The notes below the pieces were generated by a model. It had not been told where the DNA came from. It did no database searches and saw only the letters and a list, made by a program, of their open reading frames with translations. DNA of 64,000 nucleotides from VRUE01 sp963703335 (GTDB lineage: Bacteria > Actinomycetota > Thermoleophilia > Solirubrobacterales > 70-9), in contig OY969812.1 in NCBI GenBank assembly GCA_963703335.1, forward strand, positions 2,852,001 through 2,916,000, read 5' to 3'. Made by a program: the position numbers and the translations under genes. Of the stretch, positions 43,982-53,454 are shown one piece after another; within the stretch, counting starts at the first letter, position 1; every line of letters starts with the position of its first letter.

Positions 43982-44886
43982 CAGGCGACCGTCGCTCGGG
44001 TCGGGCCGGGGAGCCGGCCGAAAAGGCGGCCGCGCGTCTCGGCGCGGACGGCGCGCCGGAAGTCGCCGTCCTCGACCTGCGGGGTGCCGTTCAGGGCGGC
44101 GCGGAAGTAGCCGTAGAGGAAGGCTAGCCCGGACAGTCCCTTCGGGCGGGCCGTCGCCATCTTCAAGGAGCGAAGCGCGACCCAATAGGCGGGGAAGTGG
44201 GTGATGTAAGCGGCGGCACCGTAGCGGGCGCGTCCGCGCAGAGTCCCGTCGGCGCTTGCCCAGGGGCGGTGGTGGATCGCCACCAGATCCTCGAAGGTGC
44301 GGGTCCGAAAGCCGCGCATGCGGGCGAACGTCTCGTCGATGGTGTCCCAGGCGAGACGTTCCTGAACACCTCCGATCGCCTCGAAGCACTCCATTGAGTA
44401 GCACTTGAGCGCGCCGTTGACGTGGTGCTCGGTGGGAACCTGCTCGAGCCGCCACTTGCCGCGCACCAGTTCCCTGCGCAAGCCGCCGGCCATGCCCAGC
44501 TCGGGGTCAGCCGCGAACTCGGCCAGCACCCGTTCGAAGTACTCGGGGGGCAGCTCCATGTCCCCGTCGAGCTTGGCGACGTGGGTGTAGGAGCCCCAGT
44601 CGATGCTCTGCAGGCCGAAGTTGAAGGTGCGCGGCGCGGCGGCGGAGGCGAGCCGGTCGCGCGGATCGAGCAGGGGCGGCGCCGGTGGCGCCTGGATGGC
44701 CTTGATGAAGGGGAACTCGACGGCGAGCCGGCTGGCGATCGAGTAGGTGTCGTCGGTCGAGTGGTCGTCGACGAGCAGCCAGAGATCTGGCCGGCGCCGC
44801 TGGGCGGCCAGCGACCGCGCCACGCACTCGAGGTGGGCCGCCTCGTTGCGGACTGGGGAGATAACGAGCAGGCGTTGCTCCATCAC
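43981..44886 (-). CDS. Glycosyltransferase family 2
   Basis: A 301-residue GT-A enzyme. The N-terminal strand and first site are RLLVISPVRNEAAHLECVAR and WLLVDDHSTDDTYSIASRL, and the metal site is HVAKLDGDMELPPEYFERVL. Later family elements are HHVNGALKCYSMECFEAIGG and WDTIDETFARMRGFRTR. Its last bases overlap the asnB start. It is divergent from the methyltransferase gene at 44955, with 68 bases between starts. The substrate is not predictable. Confidence 0.9.
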   Translation of the reverse strand: MMEQRLLVISPVRNEAAHLECVARSLAAQRRRPDLWLLVDDHSTDDTYSIASRLAVEFPFIKAIQAPPAPPLLDPRDRLASAAAPRTFNFGLQSIDWGSYTHVAKLDGDMELPPEYFERVLAEFAADPELGMAGGLRRELVRGKWRLEQVPTEHHVNGALKCYSMECFEAIGGVQERLAWDTIDETFARMRGFRTRTFEDLVAIHHRPWASADGTLRGRARYGAAAYITHFPAYWVALRSLKMATARPKGLSGLAFLYGYFRAALNGTPQVEDGDFRRAVRAETRGRLFGRLPGPTRATVA

Positions 44887-44954
44887 CAGTTAAACGGCTG
44901 TGGAGCGGGCGATCTTGCGCAGAAGTCGGCGCCCCCGGGGATCGTTCTCAGGGT

Positions 44955-45836
44955 GTGGTCGTAGACGCGAATTCGAGTGCTGCCGCCGGGCCGGAGTTCG
45001 GTGCCGAGCACGGCGAGGTTGCCGATCCAGCGCTCAAGCGAGCCGCCCTGCGACTAATGCCGGGCCGGCGGCGCCACGAGCTGCTCGGGGCGCTGCGCAG
45101 CGTCCGCTACCGGGGAAGCGAGGTTGAATGCCCCTGTTGCCAGTCGACCTTCTCGCGCTTTTTGCCCCATCGGGGGCGCAGCCGGGCCAAGTGCCCTCGC
45201 TGCGGCGCCTTGGAGCGCCACCGGGTCCTTTGGCTCTTCCTCGAGCGTGAGACGGACCTGCTCCGCCGCCCCGGCGCGATGTTGCACGTTGCTCCGGAGT
45301 ACGCGTTCCTGCGGCGGCTCTCGACGGTTCCCGGTCTTCGCTACGTCACCGGCGACTTCGACTCCGCCCTCGCCACACACCAGCTCGACGTCATGGACCT
45401 GCCTTTTGACTCCGCCAGCTTCGAGTTCCTGATTTGCAATCACGTACTCGAGCACGTCGAGGACGATCGCCTGGCGATGGCCGAGATCCACCGCGTGCTG
45501 AAGCCGGGTGGCTGGGCGATCCTGATGTGCCCCGTCGACCAACGGCGGGCGACCACGCTGGAAGATGCCGCCGCGGTAACCCCTGAGCAGCGCCACCGCA
45601 CCTTCGGTCAAGCCGACCATCTGCGCCTCTACGGTCGGGATTACGCCGATCGCCTTGCTGTCGCGGGCTTCGAGGTGCGGGTGGACCGCTACCTCGACGG
45701 CTTCAGCGAGCGGGAGGTTGCCCGTTTTGGCCTGCGCCGCGAGGAGGACGACGCCTTCGGTGTCGAGGAGATCTACATGTGCGCCAAGCCCGTTCTCGGC
45801 GTCGTCCGACCCGAACCAGCCCGGGTCGCGCAATGA
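44955..45836 (+). CDS. Zinc-ribbon SAM-dependent methyltransferase
   Basis: A 293-residue protein. Residues about 55-90 have two Cys pairs (CPCCQST and CPRCGALERHR), a zinc ribbon. The class I methyltransferase fold follows: MLHVAPEYAFLRRL (motif I variant), DVMDLPFDSASFEFLICNHVLEHV (motif IV, with HVLEHV), and LKPGGWAILMCPVD. It probably methylates a sugar or a glycan terminus. The start is uncertain: GTG 44955 or ATG 45057 (MPGRRRHELLGAL). It overlaps the next gene by 4 bases. Confidence 0.85.
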   Translation: MVVDANSSAAAGPEFGAEHGEVADPALKRAALRLMPGRRRHELLGALRSVRYRGSEVECPCCQSTFSRFLPHRGRSRAKCPRCGALERHRVLWLFLERETDLLRRPGAMLHVAPEYAFLRRLSTVPGLRYVTGDFDSALATHQLDVMDLPFDSASFEFLICNHVLEHVEDDRLAMAEIHRVLKPGGWAILMCPVDQRRATTLEDAAAVTPEQRHRTFGQADHLRLYGRDYADRLAVAGFEVRVDRYLDGFSEREVARFGLRREEDDAFGVEEIYMCAKPVLGVVRPEPARVAQ

Positions 45837-47089
45837 GTGGGCCGAGCGCCGCCGAGCGCTTGCGCCAGGCGCGCCGTCTGCTCGCCAGCGAAGGGGCAGC
45901 GGGCCTCAGCGCCCGCCTGCGCAGCCGGCTCGCGGCCGCCATTGCTCCGGCCGGCGAAGGCGAGCTGCCGGTCAGCCGCGAGCACCTCATCGGCGCGTCG
46001 CGGATTGCCGCCGCCGGCGGAGGCGCGGGCCAGCCGCTCGCCTGGAGAGAAGGAGAACCGCTCTCGGTGGGTTGGATCTGCCGCCCGCCGGGCGAAGGCT
46101 CAGGAGGGCACACGACGATGTTCAGGATGGTCGCGGCGCTGGAAGAAAGCGGCCACCGTTGCACCGTCTACACCTACGACCGCCACGGCTGGGAGCTCGA
46201 GCAGCACCGGCGCGCGATCCGCAACTGGTGGCCGTGGGTTGGGGCCGAGGTTCGCGACCTAGCCGACGGGATCGAGGACTCGCACGCGCTGCTGGCGACG
46301 AGCTGGGACACCGCCTACCCGCTGCTCGCCTCTTCCGCAAAGGGCGCGCGCTGCTACTTCGTGCAGGACTTCGAGCCCTCGTTCTATCCCGCCGGCAGTA
46401 TGGCCCTGCTCGCCGAGGCCACCTATCGGTTCGGCTTTCACGGCGTCACGGCTGGACGCTGGCTGGCCGAACTGCTGCGCCGCGACTACGGAATGCCCGC
46501 CGATCACTTCGATTTCGGCTGCGACCTCGAGCACTACGCGATCGAGCGCAGCGGCGAGCGGGCCGGGGTCTGCTACTTCTGCCGTCCCTCGACCCCGCGG
46601 CGGGCGCACGAGCTGGCCGTTGCGGCACTCGAGGCTTTCGCTTCCCGACACCCCGAGGTCGTGATCCACACCTATGGAGAGCCCTGCGGCCCCCTGCCTT
46701 TTCGCAGTGAAGACCATGGCCTGCTGGCGCCGCCGGAGCTGGGACAGCTCTACGCTCGCTGCGCCGCCGGCCTAGTCCTCTCCGCGACCAACGTCTCGCT
46801 CGTCCCGCACGAGATGCTCGCCGCCGGTTGCATCCCGGTTGTCAACGAGGCCGAGCACAACCGTGTCGTGCTCGACAACGAGCACGTGGCTTACGCGGAG
46901 CCGACCCCCTTCGAGCTCGCCGAGGTCCTTTCGGAGATCGTCTCGCGGCCGGCCGCCGAGCGCGTCGAGCGCGCCAACGCCGCGGCGGCGAGCGTCGAGG
47001 GGGCCAGCTGGGGGGAAAGTGGAGCCCAGGTCGAGCGGATACTGCGCGGTGTCGTCGCCGGCGATGTGCCCAGCGCGCTGGTGGCATGA
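45833..47089 (+). CDS. Glycosyltransferase, WsaF-like family
   Basis: A 418-residue glycosyltransferase. About 75 residues of Ala-rich sequence precede VGWICRPPGEGSGGHTTMFR, the family's N-terminal glycine loop. YFVQDFEPSFYPAGSM and the C-terminal VSLVPHEMLAAGCIPVVNEAEHN with AYAEPTPFELAEVL match GT4-like WsaF rhamnosyltransferases of S-layer glycan loci. The start ATG 45833 overlaps the methyltransferase stop. The next gene's ATG overlaps its stop (ATGA). This is the last fully intact gene before the zone of frameshifts. Confidence 0.87.
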   Translation: MSGPSAAERLRQARRLLASEGAAGLSARLRSRLAAAIAPAGEGELPVSREHLIGASRIAAAGGGAGQPLAWREGEPLSVGWICRPPGEGSGGHTTMFRMVAALEESGHRCTVYTYDRHGWELEQHRRAIRNWWPWVGAEVRDLADGIEDSHALLATSWDTAYPLLASSAKGARCYFVQDFEPSFYPAGSMALLAEATYRFGFHGVTAGRWLAELLRRDYGMPADHFDFGCDLEHYAIERSGERAGVCYFCRPSTPRRAHELAVAALEAFASRHPEVVIHTYGEPCGPLPFRSEDHGLLAPPELGQLYARCAAGLVLSATNVSLVPHEMLAAGCIPVVNEAEHNRVVLDNEHVAYAEPTPFELAEVLSEIVSRPAAERVERANAAAASVEGASWGESGAQVERILRGVVAGDVPSALVA

Positions 47090-48175
47090 GCTCGCTCGTC
47101 AAGGTGATCGTGCCCTGCTACGGCTACGCCGAGCTGCTCGAGGGCTGCGTAACCAGCGTCCTAGAGCAGGGGGCGTGGACGTCCGCGTCCTGGTCGTCGA
47201 CGACTGCTCCCCCGACCGCACGGCGGCGGTGGGCGGCCGAGCTCAGCGCCGCCGACGAGCGCGTCGAGGTGCGTCGCCACTCGACGCAATCAGGGTCTGA
47301 TCGCGACCGCCAACGAGGGTCTCGAGTGGGCGGCCGACAGCGACTACGTCGTCCTGCTCTCTGCCGACGACCTGCTGGCGCCGGGTGCGCTCGGCCGGGC
47401 GGTCGAGGTGATGGAGGCAAACCCCGAGGTCGGCCTGGTCTACGGACACGCTCCGTACTTCGAGACCGATGCCTCGCTGCCGCGGCTGGGACGCCGCTGG
47501 CGCGGGACGACCGTGCGCTCGGGCGCCAAGTGGATCGACCTGCGCTGCCGCAGCGGCCACAACTGCATCTCCTCGCCAGAGGCGGTCGTGCGCACCTCGG
47601 TGCAGCGGCGCGTCGGCGACTACGACCCCGCCTGTCACCACACCAGCGACCTGCAACATGTGGCTGCGGATCGCTGCCGTCTCCGACGTCGCCTACGTCA
47701 GGGGCGCGGCGCAGGCGCTCTACCGGGTCCACCCCGACAGCATGCTGCGCAGCATGCTGGGCGATCGCGACGGCACGATCGTCGACCTGCGCGAGCGCCG
47801 GGCCGCCTTCGAGCGCTTTCTCACTATGTCGAAGAGCGCCCGGACCAGCCCCGCTGGCGCCGCTCGGCCGGACGGGCGCTGGCCCGCCAGGCGCTCTGGC
47901 AGGCCAGCCGCGCTTACGACCGGGGCGAGGTCGAGGGCCCGGACGCCGCTCCGGTCGAGGAGCTGATCGCTTTCGCGCTCGAGACCTGCCCGGAAGCGCG
48001 CCGCCTGCGCGAGTGGCGCGGCCTGCGCCTGCGCAACGCATCGGCGCCGGCGCTCGCTCGCTTCCTCCCTTTCTCGCACCGGCGCCGCCATCGCCTACCG
48101 GCGCCGCGCACCGGCTGCGCGGTGGCATCTACGGCAGGCTGCGCTGCAAGCGGGACGCAGCCGTTGTTCGGATGA
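47086..48175 (+). pseudogene. Glycosyltransferase family 2, frameshifted (likely sequence errors)
   Basis: A GT2 protein readable only by changing frame about six times: near 47168 (one G short), 47235 (+1), 47293 (+1), 47650 (+1), 47832 (one base short) and about 48095. Stitched together it reads KVIVPCYGYAELLEGC, VLVVDDCSPDRTA, TNQGLIATANEGLEWAADS, YVVLLSADDLLAPGALGRAV, SDLNMWLRIAAVSDVAYVRG and YVEERPDQPRWRRSAG, all in family order. The catalytic DD and SADD motifs are present, so the real gene is probably intact. The exact 3' end is uncertain; a TGA at 48173 overlaps the next start. Codon use is normal. Confidence 0.7.
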
Positions 48176-48789
48176 TGAGCGTCCCCGCGCCCTCCGCCGC
48201 TCCCAGCGCCCGCGGTCGAGCCGCCGCTCGCGCGGCCAGCGTCGAGGGCGGCAGCGCCGCGGATCGCCAAGTACCGGGTGCTCTCGACCTGCCGTCGGGT
48301 GAGCGGCACGCCGCGCATCCTGCAGCCGGTCCTCTTCGTCGGCCCCGGCAGCATCGCTCTGGGCGAGGGAGTGCAGTTCGGCTGGAAGACAGTCGCCGCT
48401 CTTCTACACGGGCTACTGCCACGTCGAGGTGAGCAACCCCGAGGCGACGATCGAGGTCGGGGACACGCACCGAGTTCAACAACAACCTGATGCTGAAGAG
48501 CGAGGGGGCCGGCATCCGGATCGGCCGCGACGGGCTCTTCGGCGCCAACGTCGAGATCTTCGACAGCGACTTCCACGACCTCGACCCGCCGCGCCGCACG
48601 GCCGGCACTCAGGAGACCGCTCCGGTCGAGATCGGCGACAACGTCTTCGTCGGGATGGGGGTGCGGATTCTCAAGGGCTCGACGATCGGCGACGATTCGG
48701 TGATCGGCGCCGGCTCGGTCGTCACCGGCGCGATCCCCGCCGGGGTGATCGCGGCCGGCAACCCGGCGCGGGTGATCCGCGAGCTCTGA
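48172..48789 (+). pseudogene. Hexapeptide-repeat acyltransferase, frameshifted (likely sequence errors)
   Basis: A left-handed beta-helix acyltransferase of about 204 residues. Three +1 shifts (about 48250, 48391 and 48465) return it to the starting frame. Stitched sequence runs RIAKYRVLSTCRRVSGTPRI, VQFGWKTSPLFYTGYCHVEV, TEFNNNLMLKSEGAGIRIG, DGLFGANVEIFDSDFHDLDP, IGDNVFVGMGVRILKGSTIG and GVIAAGNPARVIREL, the standard pattern ending of maltose/galactoside O-acetyltransferase relatives, with the catalytic His in DSDFHDLD. It may acetylate an amino sugar made by the locus. ATG 48172 or 48175 is the start. Nothing suggests real decay. Confidence 0.75.
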
Positions 48790-48795
48790 GGCGCA

Positions 48796-50353
48796 ATGGA
48801 CGAGAACTCACCGCAAGCGACGCCGGAGCAACTGGCGGAGGGCGACGTCCGCTCCAATCGAGGACCTGACCGAGGCGGCGGCTGCCGGACTGCGCTGGAT
48901 CGCCTACGCGCGGATCGCGATCGAGGTCGTCCTCTTCGGCTCGATGGTCTTCCTGGCCCGGCTGATCCCACCGGAGGCGTTCGGCATCTTCGCCGTGGTG
49001 ATGATCGTCCAGGAGCTGGCGCTGACGATGCCGATGGAGGGCGTCGGGGGTGCGCTGGTGCAGCGCCGCTCAATCGGTCGCGAGCACCTCCAGGCCGGAC
49101 TCGCGCTCAGCCTCGGTATCGGTCTCGTGCTTACCGCCGTGACGGTTGCCGTCGCGCTGCTGGTCGGTCGAGCCGCTGTTCGGCGCTGAGACCAAGGTCG
49201 CTGATGATCGCGACCACGCCCTGCCTGCTGATCGGCGCCGTCTACGCGCTGCCGATGGCGGTCCTGCGCCGCAAGCTCGACTTCCGGCGGATCAGCATCA
49301 TCGACCTCTCTCAGAACACGACCCGCGCTGCTGGTCACCGTCGCCCTGGCCCTCGCCGGGCTCGACGCCTCGGCGCTCGTCTTCGGCGGCGTGATCGGGA
49401 TGGCCCTGGCGCTGGTCCTTGCACTCGCCTTCGCGCCGGTGCCGCTGCCGCGTTGGCGGTCGGCGGCGGTCCGCGACCTGCTTCCCTACGGTGGTCCGGC
49501 GGCGCTGGCGACCGTCGCCTGGACCGGCTTTCGCAACGGCGACTACGCGATCATCGGCTCGATCCTCGGTCCCGCCCAGGCCGGCCTCTACTGGCGCGGC
49601 TATCAGCTCGCGGTCGAGTACCAGAGCAAGGTCGCGGTGCTGATGGTGCAGGTCGCCTTCCCGGTCCTGGCGCGGACCGCCGGAATAGAGGAGATGCTGG
49701 CCCTGCGCCAGCGCATGGTCCGCCTGCAGACGGTGGTGATCTTTCCCCTGCTTGCGGTCCTGCTGCTCGTCGCCCCGCTGCTCGTCCCGTGGCTCTTCGG
49801 CGCCGCCTGGGAGGGGGCGGTGCTGCCGACCCAGATCCTCGTCCTCGGTGGCGCCGCGACGCTCGTGATCAATGCCTGCGGCTCGGCCCTGATGGCGGCC
49901 GGGCGGGCCCAGGCGCTGCTCGGCTACGGCGTCGCCCACTTCGTCGTCTACGCCGGTTCCGTCCTCGCCGTCGCTCACCTCGGCATCGGCGCGGTTGCCA
50001 TCGCCGGCTCCGTCGTGCACGCGATCTTCCTCGCCGTTGCCTACGAGGTGCTGCTGCGAGGCCACGTCGGCAGTCCGCTGCGGGTGCTCTGGCAGGACCT
50101 GGCGCCCGCCGGCACCGCCTGCGTCGCCCTGTTTGCGGCCGGGCTGCTCGCTGACTTGGGGCTCACCTCGCTCGGCGTCCCCGTCCTCGTCCACATCACC
50201 GGCGTGGCGCTGACTGGCGTCGCCGCCTACCTCGCCGCCCTGCGCATCGGCTTCCCCGCCTCCGCCCACGATCTGCGCGCCGCGATCGACCGCATCTTGC
50301 CCGACCGCCTCTCGATCGCCCGCCTGCGTGGCGCCGTTCTGGCCGGCTCCTGA
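48796..50353 (+). pseudogene. Wzx-like polysaccharide flippase, frameshifted (likely sequence errors)
   Basis: A MATE/Wzx-type lipid-linked oligosaccharide flippase of about 518 residues. Four +1 shifts, near 48858, 49163, 49194 and 49330, agree with the total length of 3n+1. Stitched sequence: MDENSPQATPEQLAEGDVRS, LTEAAAAGLRWIAYARIAIE, MVFLARLIPPEAFGIFAVVM, LRRKLDFRRISIIDLSQNTT, then an uninterrupted stretch from about 49391. About 12-14 hydrophobic helices; ATVAWTGFRNGDYAIIGSIL and QAGLYWRGYQLAVEYQSKVA are typical of the lipopolysaccharide-exporter branch. It flips the finished unit across the membrane. The stem-loop at 50377 follows. Confidence 0.78.
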
Positions 50354-50376
50354 AGATCTGGGCGGCCACGGCGAGC

Positions 50377-50424
50377 GCGCATCCGACATTGACCACGCTG
50401 GGGCGGGGTCAATGTCGGATGCGC
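50377..50424. repeat. 48-nt perfect stem-loop, copy 2
   Basis: Arms 50377-50394 and 50407-50424 are perfect 18-bp complements around a 12-nt loop. Compared with copy 1 (2955-3002), one stem pair is swapped from T-A to A-T with pairing kept, and the loop differs only by two A-to-G changes. It sits between the flippase and the epimerase genes, which point the same way. The rest of the 192-base gap shows nothing else of note. Confidence 0.85.
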
Positions 50425-50545
50425 CGATTCCGGTGGCGTTCCGGTGCGAGGCAATTCCCAATTCGCCCGAAAACATCGGGCGGTCCCTGTCGTTGGTCTT
50501 TTGAGTCCACACAGCACGCGCAAAATCCACTAACCGGGGAAACAC

Positions 50546-51597
50546 ATGCGACTGAACGGCGAGAGGAACGGGAATAGTCGAACGGGCGGGAGCTCGATCG
50601 ACGGCAAGCGAGCGCTGGTCACCGGCGGGGCTGGCACGATTGGCTCGACCCTCGTCGATCAGCTCGTGGAGCACGGCGCCGCCGAGGTCGTCGTGCTCGA
50701 CAACTTCGTCCGCGGCCGCCGCGAGAACCTGGCCCTGGCCTGCGCCAACGGCAATGTCACGATCGTCGATGGCGACGTCCGCGACCGGGCGCTGGTCAAC
50801 GAGCTCAGCGAGGGAACCGACCTCGTCTTCCACCAGGCCGCGATCCGCATCACGCAGTGCGCCGAGGAGCCGCGCCTGGCGCTCGAAGTGCTCGTCGACG
50901 GCACCTTCAACGTGGTCGAGGCAGCAGTCGCCGCCGGCGTCGAGAAGCTGATCGCCGCCTCCTCCGCCTCGGTCTACGGTCTCGCCGACCGAGTTTCCCA
51001 CCGGCGAGTTGCATCACCCCTACGCCAACGACACCCTTTACGGCACCGCCAAGACCTTCAACGAGGGACTGCTGCGCAGCTACCACGCGATGCAGCGGTC
51101 TCGATTACGTGGCGCTGCGCTACTTCAACGTCTACGGCCCGCGCATGGACGTCCACGGCGCCTACACCGAGGTGCTCGTGCGCTGGATGGAGCGGATCGT
51201 CGCCGGTGAGCCGCCGCTGATCTTCGGCGACGGCAGCCAGACGATGGACTTCGTCTGCGTGCCGGACATCGCCCGCGCCAACGTCCTCGCCGCCGAAGCC
51301 GATGTCACCGATGCCATCTTCAACATCGCCAGCGGGGTCGAGACCAGCCTGCAGAACCTCGCCGAGACCCTGCTCGAGGTGATGGGCTCCGATCTCGCGA
51401 TCGAGTACGGCCCGGAGCGGACCGTGAACGGCGTTACCAGGCGCCTTGCCGACACTTCGGCCGCCCGGGACGCGCTCGGGTTCAGTGCCGAGATCGACCT
51501 GCGGCAGGGCCTCACCGAGCTTGTCGAGTGGTGGCAGGCGAGCCAGAATGGCGACCATCCCGAGGCGGATTTGGTCGCCTCGGAGGCGCGCGCCTGA
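50546..51597 (+). pseudogene. NAD-dependent NDP-sugar epimerase/dehydratase, frameshifted (likely sequence errors)
   Basis: An SDR-family sugar epimerase of about 349 residues. Two +1 shifts, near 50989 and 51096, agree with a total of 3n+2 bases. The Rossmann motif is VTGGAGTIGSTLVDQL, the pocket segment is VFHQAAIRITQCAEEP, the serine site is AASSASVYG, and the catalytic YGTAK lysine follows in NDTLYGTAKTFNEGL. YFNVYGPRMDVHGAYTEVL is the family's sugar-binding region. It resembles UDP-glucose 4-epimerase relatives. The start is ATG 50546. Its stop overlaps the aminotransferase ATG by one base. Confidence 0.8.
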
Positions 51598-52732
51598 TGG
51601 AAGTCCCCTTCGCAAAGCCCTGGCTGGGCGGGGGAGAGGCCGAGGCGGTCGCCGAGGTGATCGCCTCCGGCTGGCTGACCCAGGGCCCGCGCGTCGAGGA
51701 GTTCGAGCGCGCGCTTCGCCGAGCGGGTCGGCGCGGTCGAGGCGGTGGCCACGACGAGCTGCACGACGGCGCTTCACCTCGCCCTCTACGCCGCCGGCGT
51801 CGGTCCCGGCGATGAGGTGATCGTCCCTTCACTTTCCTTCATAGCCACCGCCAACGCGGTCTGGCAGTGCGGCGCCACGCCGGTCTTCGCCGATATCGAT
51901 CCGGCTACCTACAACCTTGACCCGGCCGACGTCGAGCGCCGCCTCACCGCGCGCACCAAGGCGGTCATGCCGGTTCATCAGGTTGGCCTTCCGGCCGACA
52001 TGGACGCTTTCATCGACCTCGCCGAGCGGCGCGGCCTGGCGCTGGTTGAGGATGCCGCCTGCGCGATCGGCGCCCGCCACCGCGGTCGCCCGATTGGCTC
52101 GCTCGGCACCGCCTGCTTCTCGTTTCACCCGCGCAAGGTGATCACCTGCGGGGAGGGCGGCATGATCGCCCTGCAGGATCGCGAGATGGCCGAGCGCCTG
52201 CGCCGCCTGCGCCAGCACGCGATGGATCAGTCGGCGCTGGCCCGGCACAACGCCCGCGACGTGGTCATCGAGCACTACCCGGAGCGTGGCTGGAACGCCC
52301 GCATGACCGACCTTCAGGCAGCTGTCGGCCTCTGCCAACTCGACGTGCTCGACACCGTGCTGACAGAGCGCCGCCGCCTCGCCGAGCGCTACTCGACCGC
52401 CCTGGCCGAGATCCCCTGGATCGAGGTCCCCACTGAACCGGAGTACGCGGAGCGGACCTGGCAGTCCTACCCGATCAGGATCGCCCCGGACGCCCCGGTC
52501 GCCGCCGAAGAGCTGATGCGGCTCCTGCTGCGCGACGGCGTCGCCACTCGCAGAGGGGTGATGGCAATCCACTTGGAGGGTGCCTACGCCGACGCGGAAG
52601 TGCGGCTCCCGCACACCGAGGCAGCCGCCCGTGACGTCGTCTTGCTGCCGCTCTTCCCGGGCCTTGGCGACGCCGCCCAGGACTACGTGCTTGAGCGGAT
52701 CTCTCCAGTACGCCCTCGCCGAGGTGGCATGA
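51597..52732 (+). CDS. DegT/DnrJ/EryC1/StrS aminotransferase, probable frameshifts
   Basis: A PLP-dependent sugar aminotransferase of about 377 residues. It starts MEVPFAKPWLGGGEAEAVAE, shifts by +1 near 51716, then reads VATTSCTTALHLALYAAGVG. VMPVHQVGLPADMDAFIDLA, LVEDAACAIGARHRG (PLP aspartate) and CFSFHPRKVITCGEGGM (Schiff-base lysine) complete the family motifs. As given, the frame runs on into the sugar transferase. A further +1 at about 52702 would end it naturally as QDYVLERISQYALAEVA with TGA 52730-52732 overlapping the next ATG. I therefore treat the two as separate genes. Confidence 0.8.
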
Positions 52733-53427
52733 GCCAGCAAGCGCTCACTACCGAAGGCCTGCCGGCGCCGAGCGCGGCTCTCGATGCCGAGCCGGTGCGC
52801 GTTTCCGCCCTGGCCGAGGTGGCGATTCGGGCCGTCGATCTGCTCGGCGCCTGCCTGCTTCTTGTTCTCCTTGCGCCGGTGCTGGTGCTGGTCGCGCTGA
52901 TTGTCAAGCTCGACTCGAAGGGGCCCGCGATCTACCGGCAACAGCGCCTGGGCAAGGACCTGGAGCCCTTCTCGGTCACCAAGTTCCGCACGATGTTCAT
53001 CGGTGTCGAGAGCAGCGCTCACCGTGCCCACGTGGAAGGGATGATCAGCGCCGATGAGCAGGGCGCACAGCCGATGCAGAAGCTGGAGGCGGATCGCCGG
53101 GTGACTCGCGTCGGCGCTTTCCTGCGGCGGACCAGCATCGATGAGCTGCCGCAGCTGTGGAACGTGCTGCGCGGCGAGATGTCGCTGGTCGGCCCGCGGC
53201 CGCCGATCCCCTACGAGGTCGAGCGCTACCCGCCGCAGGCATTCCGCCGCTTCGCCGTGCGCCCGGGCGTCACCGGCCTCTGGCAGGTGAAGGGCCGCAG
53301 CCTGCTCACCTTCCCGCAGATGATCGAGCTCGACAGCGAGTACGTAGAGCGGCGCTCGCTGCTGCTCAACCTGAAGATTCTCCTGCTCACCATTCCCACC
53401 GTGATCCACGGGAAGGGCGCCGCCTGA
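52729..53427 (+). CDS. Monotopic phosphoglycosyl transferase (bacterial sugar transferase)
   Basis: A 232-residue initiating enzyme that moves a sugar phosphate from a UDP-sugar to undecaprenyl phosphate. ATG 52729 overlaps the expected TGA of the aminotransferase (ATGA). A re-entrant hydrophobic helix comes first (RAVDLLGACLLLVLLAPVLV), then the family core: SKGPAIYRQQRLGKD, FSVTKFRTMF, RRTSIDELPQLWNVLRGEMS with the catalytic Asp-Glu pair, LVGPRPPIPYEVERY and PGVTGLWQVKGRS. About 230 residues is normal for the PglC-like group. The frame joins upstream sequence only if the indel near 52702 is real. Confidence 0.9.
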   Translation: MSQQALTTEGLPAPSAALDAEPVRVSALAEVAIRAVDLLGACLLLVLLAPVLVLVALIVKLDSKGPAIYRQQRLGKDLEPFSVTKFRTMFIGVESSAHRAHVEGMISADEQGAQPMQKLEADRRVTRVGAFLRRTSIDELPQLWNVLRGEMSLVGPRPPIPYEVERYPPQAFRRFAVRPGVTGLWQVKGRSLLTFPQMIELDSEYVERRSLLLNLKILLLTIPTVIHGKGAA

Positions 53428-53454
53428 CCCTCGGGTCGGCGAGACTCTCGCGCT

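Noticed and set aside
42065..44455. 796-residue form of the asparagine synthase
   Set aside because: The catalytic Cys must follow the initiator Met (MCGIAGQ at 43981); the added part overlaps the GT2 gene antisense frame.
47086..50353. Programmed frameshifting in the glycan genes
   Set aside because: There are too many shifts without a shared slippery motif or pseudoknot, and they are spread across several unrelated genes; sequence error is simpler.
51829..53409. 526-residue minus-strand open frame
   Set aside because: Antisense to the aminotransferase and sugar transferase, without protein-family features.
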